64,000 nt of DNA from Pseudomonadota bacterium (GTDB lineage: Bacteria > Pseudomonadota > Alphaproteobacteria > Dongiales > Dongiaceae). Made by a program: the position numbers and the translations under genes. The DNA is taken from assembly GCA_021792365.1 (NCBI GenBank), contig JAJYUT010000002.1:124001-188000 (forward strand), in the 5' to 3' direction. Under the pieces are notes generated by a model. It saw only the letters and a list, made by a program, of their open reading frames with translations, was not told the DNA's origin and searched no databases. This document shows positions 16,142 through 24,300 of the stretch, piece by piece (the first letter of the stretch is position 1; every line of letters begins with the position of its first letter).

Positions 16142-16420
16142 CTATGCCCCCGTCTTGCTCGCGTAGATCGTGTCCGCAAGCTGACCCACGGTGGCGATTT
16201 CCGGTACCAGATTGAGCGGGATCGACACGTCGAAGCGATCCTCAAGCTCCATCATCAAATCCATGACTTGCAGCGAATCCATTGTCAGGTCTTCCGCGAT
16301 CACCGTCTCAGCCGTGATCGCAGCCTCCCCGGCGCGGAAGCGCTCGAGCAGACGTGTGATCTCCACGAAAATGCCGTCCTTGGTCACGGCCAAGTCTGGT
16401 TGGATGGCTGCGGTGCCCAC
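16142..16420 (-). CDS. Acyl carrier protein dedicated to sphingolipid synthesis (acpR-like)
   Basis: A 92-residue ACP. The phosphopantetheine attachment site is Ser49 in EDLTMDSLQVMDLMMELEDR, followed by an acidic helix II and VPEIATVGQLADTI. It is upstream of spt by nine bases and in the same direction. In Caulobacter the equivalent ACP carries the acyl chain that Spt condenses with serine. The start is GTG at 16420. It differs from the general AcpP in its longer N-terminus and DSLQ in place of DSLD. A putative promoter with repeats lies about 100 bases upstream. Confidence 0.88.
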   Translation of the reverse strand: MGTAAIQPDLAVTKDGIFVEITRLLERFRAGEAAITAETVIAEDLTMDSLQVMDLMMELEDRFDVSIPLNLVPEIATVGQLADTIYASKTGA

Positions 16421-16501
16421 AATCTCTAACTCTTAACCCCGTGTCCCTGCGGCGATGACAGGCCAATGACAGACTCGCCGAATTCATGGGCCCATATCTG
16501 A

Positions 16502-16559
16502 GTCATTTACGCGTTAGGGTTAAATGACAAATTGTTACCGATTGTTACAACCCAGTCAA
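16502..16559 (-). promoter_or_regulatory. Putative promoter and operator of the acp-spt operon
   Basis: On the minus strand TTGACT (16554-16559) and AACAAT (16531-16536) are 17 bases apart, a plausible sigma-70 -35/-10 pair aimed at acp. The -10 region lies inside a direct repeat of ATTGTTAC (16531-16538 and 16541-16548), spaced exactly 10 bases. Just downstream is a perfect 8-base inverted repeat, GTCATTTA/TAAATGAC (16502-16509 and 16521-16528). The AT-rich character stands out from the surroundings. The arrangement suggests a regulated promoter; the regulator is unknown. Confidence 0.45.
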
Positions 16560-16581
16560 ATCAATGGGATATGCAATTAAG

Positions 16582-17532
16582 TTACCAGCTCGCATGAGCT
16601 GACGCGTACCATTTTGCTGCGTCGCGGAAGCCGCGCCAGATGTCGAAGGCGGGACGCCAATCCGACACGTCCTCCAGCCGTTCCCCCCGGACCACCCAGT
16701 CCGGCCAGTAGATCTCTGCGACCTTGTGGGGCCGCAGCATGCGCGCCCGATGGTCGATCCTGGCGACCGCCTGGTTGAGACCGGCGAGAAGGGCCAATGC
16801 GGCGCGCGGCACGCGCAGGCCTCTTGGCCGACGCCCGACGGCTTCGCCCAAGGCCCCCAGGATGTCCGGCCAGCGATAGCCGCCCGGGACGCCATCGTCG
16901 ATCTCAAACGTCGCCTGCGGCGAGCCTGAGCGGGTCAGGCAGGCCGCGATCGCCTCCGCCAAATCGCCGACATGGATCATGGAGAGTGCGGCGCCTGGCG
17001 CCGCCGGATAGGGCACGATCCCGAGCCTTGCCGCCGCGAACATAGGGCCGATTTCCCGGTCCCCAGGCCCATAGACCGCCGGCGGACGCAGGATCGTCCA
17101 GACCCGGTCGCCGGCCAGCGCCCGCACCGCCTGTTCCGCCCGGTGCTTGCTGTCGCAATAGGGAGAGAGCCCAGGCTCCCGGGCGGCCAGGCTCGAGACG
17201 TGGACCAGCATCGCGGCGGGCGCGGCCTGTGCCGCGGCGCGCAACAGGCGCTCGGTGCCGCCTTCATTCGCGGCGTAGAACTCCTCCCGCCGCAGCGCCT
17301 TCACCACGCCGCCCAGGTGAATGATGGCGTCGGCCCCGCTCACCAGGCGCTCCAGCGCCGGCGGATCGGCCAGATCGCCGATCACCAGTTCGAAGCGGTA
17401 ATAGGGCGACAGCACTTCGGCCGGATGGCGGCGGGCCAGCACGCGGACATCCCAGCCCTGCCGCCGGAGGGCGGTGACGACATGTCGGCCGATGAAGCCG
17501 GTTGCGCCGGTGACGGCCGCGCGTTTCGGCAC
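16582..17532 (-). CDS. Ceramide reductase-like NAD(P)-dependent epimerase/dehydratase (cerR-like)
   Basis: A 316-residue extended short-chain dehydrogenase. AAVTGATGFIGRHVV (residues 6-20) is the Rossmann loop, VIGDLADP binds the cofactor, and SSLAAREPGLSPYCDSK holds Ser plus the Y-x3-K catalytic pair. LRPPAVYGPGDRE is typical of the family. In Caulobacter the homologue between acpR and aasR reduces the 3-keto group of the acylated base to give dihydroceramide. The GTG start overlaps the acyl-ACP synthetase stop by one base (TAGTG), so the two are coupled. The gene ends 160 bases before the acp start, and the promoter described above separates the two operons. Confidence 0.87.
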   Translation of the reverse strand: MPKRAAVTGATGFIGRHVVTALRRQGWDVRVLARRHPAEVLSPYYRFELVIGDLADPPALERLVSGADAIIHLGGVVKALRREEFYAANEGGTERLLRAAAQAAPAAMLVHVSSLAAREPGLSPYCDSKHRAEQAVRALAGDRVWTILRPPAVYGPGDREIGPMFAAARLGIVPYPAAPGAALSMIHVGDLAEAIAACLTRSGSPQATFEIDDGVPGGYRWPDILGALGEAVGRRPRGLRVPRAALALLAGLNQAVARIDHRARMLRPHKVAEIYWPDWVVRGERLEDVSDWRPAFDIWRGFRDAAKWYASAHASW

Positions 17533-19268
17533 TACGCGCCCACAGCCGCGTCGAATTGCTCGTAGGTGCCGCTCAGGTAGTTGGCCTTCGCCTTCGAGCG
17601 GCTGAGCTTGCCGGACGAAGTCTGCGGCAACGCCTTGGGCGGCACGAGCGTCACCCGCGGCTCGACGCCATGCGCCCGCTGCAGCAGGGCGTAGACATCG
17701 CGCCGCAGCTTCTCGCGCTGCGCCGGATCGCCGACCCGGCACTGCACCAGCACCACTACCGCCTCGCTGTCATTCTCCTCGACCGAGAAGGCGGCAACGT
17801 CGCCTCGGCGCAGATCGGGCAATTCCTCGGCCGACCATTCCAGGTCCTGCGGCCAGATATTGCGGCCGTTGAGGATGATGAGGTCCTTGGCGCGGCCGGT
17901 GATCACGATCTGCCCATCCAGCAGGTAGCCGAGATCGCCGGTATCGAGCCAGCCGTCCGGACTCAGCACTTCGGCCGTCAGCTCAGGCTGACGGTAATAG
18001 CTGCCCATGATGCTCGGCCCCCGGAAGAAGATGCGGCCGACGCTGCGCTCGGGCAGCACGCGGCCGGCTTGGTCGCGGACCTCGAAGGCGTGATCCTGCA
18101 ACGCCCGGCCGCAGGCGACGAAGGCACGCGCCTTCGGTCCCGCCGGTGCCGGTTCGGCGAGATTGCGATGCGCCAGCGCGTCGCGGTCGATCTCGTCGAC
18201 GACGTAGCGCTGGCCAAGAGGCGAGAAGCTCATGGCAAGCGTCGTTTCCGCCATGCCGTAGCTCGGCACGAACGCCGTGGGGCGGAAGCCGTACGGGCCG
18301 AAGGCCTCGGCGAACTTCTGCAGGATCGGGTGCTGCACCATGTCGCCTCCGATACCTGCGCCGCGCCAGGTCTTGAGGTCGAGCTTCACTTCGCTGCCCT
18401 CGCGCAGGCGCCGCGTGCACAGCTCATAGCCGAAGCTCGGGCTGTACGAGAGCGTCCCGCCATATTCCGAGATCAGTTTCAGCCAAGTGAGGGACCGGCG
18501 TGCGAAATCGCGGGTGGCGATGTAGTCGACTGACATCTGCGTGGTCAGCGGCACCAGCATGAAGCCGACCAGCCCCATGTCGTGGTATAGCGGCAGCCAT
18601 GAGGTGCAGCGATCGCCGCGCACAATATCGAGGCCGTCGCACGTGATCGCCCTGGCGTTGGCCATGATCGAGCGTTGCGGAATGTCGATGCCCTTGGGGA
18701 AGCGCGTGCTGCCCGAGGAGAACTGCAGATAACTCTGGTCGCCCTTGCCGAACGGCTGCAGGTCGGCGCCCGTGCGCGGCAGCGCGGCGAAATCCTTCGG
18801 ACCGCCGACCAGCTTCAGGTCGAGGCCCTGCGCGGCCTCGGCCAGGAAGGTCAGGAAGCCGTCCGGCGCCATCGCGGCGACGGCGCCGCAGCCGATCAGT
18901 TGCTGGCGAAGCTGATCGATATAGGCGGCGCGGCCGCCCAGGGTCATGGGCAGCGCCACCGGCACCGGCAGCACGCTCGCATATTGGCAGCCGCAGAAGG
19001 CGACCATGAAGTCTGGGTCGGTGTCCGCGATCAGCAGCACCCGGTCGCCCTTGGCCAGGCCCAGCCGCACGAGGCCCTGGCCGAAATCGCGCGCCCGCTC
19101 GCGCAGCTCGCGGTAGGGCAGAACCTGGGCGAGTTCGCCCTTGGCGGTGAAGAAATTGAATCCGGCCTGGCCGGCCGCGGCGTAGTCCAGCGCTTCGCAG
19201 ATTGTCTCGAAGTCGCTCCGTCGCGTCGCCAGCCCCGGGCTGGTGGTGGGGGTTGCCTGCAGGCTCAT
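17532..19268 (-). CDS. Acyl-ACP synthetase / fatty acyl-AMP ligase (aasR-like)
   Basis: A 578-residue ANL-superfamily enzyme. YLQFSSGSTRFPKG is the AMP-binding P-loop, WLPLYHDMGLVG is characteristic of fatty acyl-AMP ligases, PSYGMAETTLA and GWLDTGDLGYL follow, and SSGKLSRSK near the C-terminus holds the catalytic Lys. These enzymes activate a fatty acid as acyl-AMP and load it on an ACP rather than CoA. Adjacent to cerR- and acp-like genes it should charge the sphingolipid ACP for Spt. The ATG at 19268 gives MSLQATPTT; the longer frame to 19385 lacks a ribosome site. It is divergent from the unknown gene at 19442 and shares a promoter region of about 170 bases with it. Confidence 0.9.
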   Translation of the reverse strand: MSLQATPTTSPGLATRRSDFETICEALDYAAAGQAGFNFFTAKGELAQVLPYRELRERARDFGQGLVRLGLAKGDRVLLIADTDPDFMVAFCGCQYASVLPVPVALPMTLGGRAAYIDQLRQQLIGCGAVAAMAPDGFLTFLAEAAQGLDLKLVGGPKDFAALPRTGADLQPFGKGDQSYLQFSSGSTRFPKGIDIPQRSIMANARAITCDGLDIVRGDRCTSWLPLYHDMGLVGFMLVPLTTQMSVDYIATRDFARRSLTWLKLISEYGGTLSYSPSFGYELCTRRLREGSEVKLDLKTWRGAGIGGDMVQHPILQKFAEAFGPYGFRPTAFVPSYGMAETTLAMSFSPLGQRYVVDEIDRDALAHRNLAEPAPAGPKARAFVACGRALQDHAFEVRDQAGRVLPERSVGRIFFRGPSIMGSYYRQPELTAEVLSPDGWLDTGDLGYLLDGQIVITGRAKDLIILNGRNIWPQDLEWSAEELPDLRRGDVAAFSVEENDSEAVVVLVQCRVGDPAQREKLRRDVYALLQRAHGVEPRVTLVPPKALPQTSSGKLSRSKAKANYLSGTYEQFDAAVGA

Positions 19269-19441
19269 GGGACCTTGTGCCGCATAAACGATTGATTGCA
19301 AAGGGGCCGCAGCCGCCTTTAGGATTTCGCGCTGCTTAGCAAATGCGCCCCGAATCGGCAAGCTGCCCGGCGGGCCGGTGCCCAACGGGCGATTTGCCGC
19401 ATCCGCCGCGCAAGACCAGTAACGGCCATGGAATTGGGGTC

Positions 19442-21421
19442 ATGAAAACCGCCGATATCGAACAATCGCAAGCCGGTAAGTCGGGCCGGTCGCTGGGTTC
19501 GCTCCTTGGGTTCGGCGATGCCAAGAAGGCGCCGAAGTTCAAGGCGGGCACGCATCCCTCCGCCGGCGGCGCGGCGAGCGAAAGAACCCAGATCAGCCAA
19601 TCCATCGCCGACGTGCTGAAGCTGCTGCGCGCCGACCACGTCACGAAGGTCGGCGTGCATGGCGACAAGGGCTTCTTCGATTCCTTCAAGGCGCAGGCCG
19701 CCGGCCTCGAGTGCCTCTGGCTGTCGAACGACTTCGTGGTGGATCAGCCGCTCGGCGCCTTGCCTGTCACCGGCGACCACCTGAGAAGCTGCCAAGCGAT
19801 CGTGGTCGGCGGCTCCGATGTCGCGACCAAGTTCCGGCTCACCCTCCGCGGCACCCTGGCGCACGCGCCGCTGGTTCCCGTGCACTGGGTGGCGGACAAC
19901 TGGGAATTCTGCGCCGGCACGGCCGCAATCCCGCAGGAGATCGAGGACGTCGACGCGCTGGTCTTCAATCACTTCGCGGAATTCTTCGGCATCAAGGACC
20001 CGCTGCAGTTCCGCTTCGAGATCATCTCCGAGGAAGGCATCAATCGGCGCTACCAGGTGCTGGGCCCCAGCGAGTCGATCAACCTCAATCTCAAGGAGTT
20101 CGCGGGCGAGCGTTCAGGCGCGGTGTGCCTGAAGGTCCATGTCAGCCACCCGAGCCTGACGCGCGGGCGGCACTACCGGTTCCGCGTGTGCGCCGACGTG
20201 TTCTGGAAGGATTCCTTCACGATCATCCACGGCTCGCACCAGTTCTTCAAGAACCCGAACAAGGAGCAGCCCTTCCGCCTCATCGATTCAGTGATCCGCG
20301 GCGGACGCGTCGTGATGACGGTGCCGAACTACGATCTCGACATGGGATCCGACGACACGATCGCAATCGGCACGGGAGTGGACAAGACGGAGCGGAAGCG
20401 CTCCCGCACACGACCGGTGGAGGAGGTTCACTTCGAGCGGCGCGAAACGCCCGGCAACGCGCGCGACTATTTCGCCGCGTCCTACAAGGGCTATGGCACG
20501 TCGTTCTGGTATGCCTTGGAGGAGGGCTGCTTCAGCAAGCCGGGCAAGCAGGGCAACATCTCCGGCAATCACCTGTGCAAGGTCGGTGTCGACGATCGCG
20601 CGGACGCGGCCTTTCATCCCGACGAGCTGCGCGTGGTGGAGCAGGCGGTCGCCGCCGGCTTTATGATCCAGCCTTGCTTCCTGCCGGTGACGCATGGCAG
20701 CGCGAAGCTGACCTTCGGCTTCAACTTCGACGCATCCAATCCGCCGTTCGAGCATTATTGGCTGCGCTTCTATGCCGTCGACGGCGCGCTCCTGGGCGAG
20801 ATGCGCTGGCGCAAGGATTTCATCGGTCCCGCATTCTCCGACACCGTGCTCGAGGCATGGGGCAGCCCGGAGCGTCACCGGGTGGCGGGCGTGCTGCTCT
20901 CCCCGGATCACCTGAAGATCGGCATCGCGCCGCAGCGCTTCGTCACGACGGCCGATCTGGTCGTGCACCACCTGGAGACGGGCGACCAGGACGCGACCGA
21001 GTTCCAGCCGAGCTGGCGTAATCTCGGCACCATCGTGCCCACGCTGCCGCATTGGCTGCACCCATCGATCGGCGTGATGGGCCGAACCAACGTGATCGGG
21101 CGCGTGCGCTGCCGCGACGGCTTCCGCACCGGCGTGTTCGTCGGCAACGCCAGCGGCAACCTGAAATACGACATGGCGGCGGAAGTCGAGATCGCCGTGA
21201 TCAACCATGCGGGACGCCGGCTCAGTCACTCTCTGCAACTGCCCGCCTTCGGCTGCCGGATCGTGTGGCTGGACGATGTGATGGCGCGGCTGCGCGAGCA
21301 TGTGGGCGAGAGCGGGATCGCCGCGCTGCAGGTCCTGTCCGCCGATGCGGACCTGACCGCGCATGTGATCGGCCTTTCGCCGAACGGCGCGGTCGGGCTG
21401 CAGCACCTCTGGGGCTATTGA
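19442..21421 (+). CDS. Uncharacterised 659-residue protein of the sphingolipid locus
   Basis: I do not recognise this family. The protein starts MKTADIEQSQ with GGGG a few bases upstream. Residues 1-45 are polar and probably disordered. Residues 60-190 look like an alpha/beta domain (KVGVHGDKGFFDSF, VVGGSDVATKF, VHWVADNWEF). The remainder is beta-rich, with conserved-looking aromatic stretches (RGRHYRFRVCADVFWKD, FEHYWLRFYAVDGALLGEMRWR, TGVFVGNASGN). There is no signal peptide and no membrane segment. It lies divergent from the acyl-ACP synthetase gene and is followed after seven bases by another unknown gene and then an ABC exporter. This context suggests a cytoplasmic role in making, sensing or exporting the lipid; the function is open. 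Confidence 0.82.
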   Translation: MKTADIEQSQAGKSGRSLGSLLGFGDAKKAPKFKAGTHPSAGGAASERTQISQSIADVLKLLRADHVTKVGVHGDKGFFDSFKAQAAGLECLWLSNDFVVDQPLGALPVTGDHLRSCQAIVVGGSDVATKFRLTLRGTLAHAPLVPVHWVADNWEFCAGTAAIPQEIEDVDALVFNHFAEFFGIKDPLQFRFEIISEEGINRRYQVLGPSESINLNLKEFAGERSGAVCLKVHVSHPSLTRGRHYRFRVCADVFWKDSFTIIHGSHQFFKNPNKEQPFRLIDSVIRGGRVVMTVPNYDLDMGSDDTIAIGTGVDKTERKRSRTRPVEEVHFERRETPGNARDYFAASYKGYGTSFWYALEEGCFSKPGKQGNISGNHLCKVGVDDRADAAFHPDELRVVEQAVAAGFMIQPCFLPVTHGSAKLTFGFNFDASNPPFEHYWLRFYAVDGALLGEMRWRKDFIGPAFSDTVLEAWGSPERHRVAGVLLSPDHLKIGIAPQRFVTTADLVVHHLETGDQDATEFQPSWRNLGTIVPTLPHWLHPSIGVMGRTNVIGRVRCRDGFRTGVFVGNASGNLKYDMAAEVEIAVINHAGRRLSHSLQLPAFGCRIVWLDDVMARLREHVGESGIAALQVLSADADLTAHVIGLSPNGAVGLQHLWGY

Positions 21422-21428
21422 GCCGATC

Positions 21429-22130
21429 TTGTCCGGCGAGCCCTCAGGGATCGAGCGGCGCCTCGTGCGGGCGGCATTGGCCCTCGCGCCGGCGGCCTGG
21501 AATCCGGCGTGGCGTTGCGGCGATGCCGTCCGAGCGGAGCTTGGCGCCGCGGCGCGCATCATGGTCGATCCGCGGCAGGTCCTGGGCAAAGTCGGCCAGC
21601 GCACCGTGGCGGGGCTCAAGCGCCGCTTCCTGGTGCCGCGCCTGGCCGCGCGCGAAATGCGGGCGATCGCTGATCTCCCCACCTATCGCGACGTCGAGGA
21701 TTTCGCGGCCCATGGCGAGGACTATCGTGCGACGCGGCTTTACCGCTGGCTGAAGCAGGCGGCGGAGCAGGGCGCGCCGATCGATGCCCGCGGCACGCTC
21801 TGCGACACGGAGCAGAGAATGCTGGAGTATTATTTCACCTATCTCGATCTGTTCCGCAGCCTGCAGCAGCGCGGCTACGCCTATCGCGGCAAGGACGAGA
21901 TCTGCTTCGGCATCACCGCGGAAGGCGGCATCGTCCACATGCGGCGGGGAACGCATCGCCTCGCCTGCGCGCATTTCCTGGCGCTGCCCTTCGTCACCGG
22001 CTATGTCACCCACGTGGACCCGGCCTGGATGGAATCGGCCCGCCGCCGCAACGGGGATGGACCGCTCCAAGCCCTTGCTGTATCGCTGCGCCCATTACAG
22101 GCCAAGGGCGAGGCCAAGGCGACGCAATGA
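21429..22130 (+). CDS. Uncharacterised protein with a ParB-like GxHRL element
   Basis: A 233-residue protein without a membrane segment. The C-terminal part contains IVHMRRGTHRLACAHFLALP, reminiscent of the G-x-HRL-x4-LG element found in ParB/sulfiredoxin-fold domains and in small proteins of cell-surface glycan clusters. The N-terminal part is Ala/Arg-rich and helical. The start codon is TTG at 21429, seven bases after the previous stop. The stop overlaps the ATG of the ABC transporter (ATGA), so it is translationally coupled to an exporter. The function is unknown; a nucleotide-dependent or regulatory role in the lipid pathway is a guess. Confidence 0.75.
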   Translation: MSGEPSGIERRLVRAALALAPAAWNPAWRCGDAVRAELGAAARIMVDPRQVLGKVGQRTVAGLKRRFLVPRLAAREMRAIADLPTYRDVEDFAAHGEDYRATRLYRWLKQAAEQGAPIDARGTLCDTEQRMLEYYFTYLDLFRSLQQRGYAYRGKDEICFGITAEGGIVHMRRGTHRLACAHFLALPFVTGYVTHVDPAWMESARRRNGDGPLQALAVSLRPLQAKGEAKATQ

Positions 22131-23827
22131 AGGCGATCAGTGAGATTTTCCGGCTGTTCTTTTACACCGGCTGGCGGCGGCAGAGCCTGATCCTGCTCGC
22201 CATGCTGCTCGGCGTAGCGGCGGAGAACCTGTCGATCGCCAGCCTGTGGCCGATCATCGGCGTCGCCTCGGGTGAGGGGATCGAGCCCTCGCCCGCGACC
22301 AAGGTCGTCACCGGATTGCTGGAGGCGGTCGGCCTGTCGCCCACGCTCGGCGCATTGCTGCTGTTCCTGTGTGTCACCATCACCCTGAAGTTCGCGCTCA
22401 CCAGCGCCGGCCTCATGTATGTGGGGCGGGAGGTGGCGCGCATGTCGATGCATCTACGCCTGCGCCTGATCGAGGCGATCGTGCGCGCCCGATGGTCCCA
22501 CATCATCAGCACCCCGGCCGGGCGCCTGTCGGCCGCGCTCAGCGACGAGGCGGAGCGGGCGCAGTCCGCCTATCGTGCCTCCGGAAACTTCGCGACGCGC
22601 CTCACCGAGACGCTGACCTATCTCATCGGCTGCCTGTGGATCTCCTGGGAGTTCTCGGTCGCGGCGATCCTGGCGGCGGCGATCCTGTGGCTGGCGGTCG
22701 CGCGGTTCGTGGGGATGGCGCGGCGGGCAGGGCGGGCCAAGTGGCGCAGCGTGCATCTGCTCTCCGGCGCAGTGAACGACCTCCTCACCTCGATCAAGAG
22801 CCTGCGCGCCATGAACCGGCAGGCCTATCTCGGGCATTTTGCCTCCGCGCAGGTCAACGCGCTCAAGAAGGCAGCGCTACGCGAGTACTACAGCGAGACA
22901 GCGGTGCGCGCGCTGCAGGAGCCGCTGCTTGGCACCATGGTCATCGGCGGGTTCTATGTCGGCTACACCTATTTCGATCTCGGCCTGGTGGAACTGATCG
23001 GTGTGGTCTGGCTGCTGCGCCGGATCTCGAACGGCGTCGCCACCATGCGGGGCGCGATGCAGCGCGTCGCGATCGACGGCGTGGCCTTCTGGTCCATCGT
23101 CCGCCTGACCAAGGCAATGGAAGAGCAGGCCGAGACGCTGCATGGTGGCACGGTCGCCCATCTCGGCCGGCACTGCGACTTCCGCGACGTGAGCTTCGGC
23201 TATGGCGACAAGACCATCGTCAACGCGGCCAACTTCACCCTGCCGGTTGGCGAGGTCGCCACGCTGATCGGGCCTTCCGGCGCGGGCAAGACCACCATCG
23301 CCGACCTGCTGGTCGGGCTGCACGAGCCGGATTCCGGCCAGGTGCTGATCGACGGCCTACCGCTGACCGACGCCGACCTGGCGCGTTGGCGCGCCAAGAT
23401 CGGCTACATCCCGCAGGAGAACATCCTGTTCAACGAGACGGTGCTGGAGAACATCACGCTCGGCGATTCGTCGATCAGCGAGGAGCAGGCGATCGAGGCG
23501 CTGCGGCTGGCCGGCGCGTGGGGATTCGTATCCGCGCTGCCGCGAGGCCTGCACGAGGTGATCGGCGTGCGTGGCAACCTGCTCAGCGGCGGGCAGAAGC
23601 AGCGCCTGTCGATCGCCCGGGCGCTCATCCACAATCCGGAACTGCTGATCCTGGACGAGGCGACCAGCGCCCTCGATCGCACCACGGCGCGGGAGATCTG
23701 CGATGCCGTGCGCGGATTGCGCGGCAACCGCACGATCCTCGCCATCACCCATCAATCGATCTGGATGGATGCCGCCGACCGGATCCTGCGCATGGATCAA
23801 GGCCGGGTCAGCACGGACACGGCCTAG
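22127..23827 (+). CDS. MsbA-type ABC exporter half-transporter A
   Basis: A 566-residue fused exporter. Six hydrophobic segments occupy about residues 15-320. The nucleotide-binding domain has Walker A GPSGAGKTT near residue 384, Q-loop IPQENILF, signature LSGGQKQRLSIARAL, Walker B LLILDEATSALD and H-loop AITHQ. It belongs to the lipid-flippase/drug-export subfamily and would act as a homodimer or heterodimer in the inner membrane. The coupled upstream unknown gene and the lipid locus point to a lipid or lipid-linked substrate. A second half-transporter is encoded convergently at 24301-26055; their shared setting makes a heterodimer or two related flippases possible. Confidence 0.9.
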   Translation: MKAISEIFRLFFYTGWRRQSLILLAMLLGVAAENLSIASLWPIIGVASGEGIEPSPATKVVTGLLEAVGLSPTLGALLLFLCVTITLKFALTSAGLMYVGREVARMSMHLRLRLIEAIVRARWSHIISTPAGRLSAALSDEAERAQSAYRASGNFATRLTETLTYLIGCLWISWEFSVAAILAAAILWLAVARFVGMARRAGRAKWRSVHLLSGAVNDLLTSIKSLRAMNRQAYLGHFASAQVNALKKAALREYYSETAVRALQEPLLGTMVIGGFYVGYTYFDLGLVELIGVVWLLRRISNGVATMRGAMQRVAIDGVAFWSIVRLTKAMEEQAETLHGGTVAHLGRHCDFRDVSFGYGDKTIVNAANFTLPVGEVATLIGPSGAGKTTIADLLVGLHEPDSGQVLIDGLPLTDADLARWRAKIGYIPQENILFNETVLENITLGDSSISEEQAIEALRLAGAWGFVSALPRGLHEVIGVRGNLLSGGQKQRLSIARALIHNPELLILDEATSALDRTTAREICDAVRGLRGNRTILAITHQSIWMDAADRILRMDQGRVSTDTA

Positions 23828-24291
23828 GGCTTGCCAGCAAGCCCGGCAAGCGCTGCCCCGGTCAGGCGAAAGAAGACCCTGTCCTCCTGCCGGATCGCGC
23901 CGAGTTCCTCGTAATAGCCGAGCAGCCGCGTATTGCCACGCGCCGCGGTCCAGTCGACCCGCGTGTGGCCGTGCTCCACAGCGAAAGCTGCGACGGCCCG
24001 CATCAAGGCCGAGCCGATTCCGGATTGCCGGCTCTTCTTCGTGACGAACAACTCCTTGAGGAACAGCCCGGACGCCAAGCCGGGTCCGGGATAGATTGCC
24101 GAGAAGGCGGCGAAACCGACCAGCCGATCCGTTTCGGCGACGAGGATCGTGACGCCCGCGGGCAGCGAGGCGAGGGTGCGCAGGATCGTCTCCCCGGGCG
24201 GACAGGGCACGCCGTCATGCGCCTGCATCTCCTCCAACAGGCGTGCGAGAGCGCTGTCGTCGGCGGGCGTTCTCGGCCGGATCGTGACCAT
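23824..24291 (-). CDS. GNAT-family acetyltransferase
   Basis: A 155-residue GNAT protein. LFLKELFVTKKSRQSGIGSALMRAV carries motif A, with the acyl-CoA pyrophosphate loop R/Q-x2-G-x-G/A. GHTRVDWTAARGNTRLLGYYEELGA is the typical C-terminal motif B. The substrate is not evident; polyamines, antibiotics and small amines are all possible. It lies between two ABC half-transporters, overlaps the stop of the first by four bases, and lies nine bases downstream of the second, so it is probably co-transcribed with the latter. Whether it modifies a lipid head group is unknown. Confidence 0.8.
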   Translation of the reverse strand: MVTIRPRTPADDSALARLLEEMQAHDGVPCPPGETILRTLASLPAGVTILVAETDRLVGFAAFSAIYPGPGLASGLFLKELFVTKKSRQSGIGSALMRAVAAFAVEHGHTRVDWTAARGNTRLLGYYEELGAIRQEDRVFFRLTGAALAGLAGKP

Positions 24292-24300
24292 GGCTCGCGG

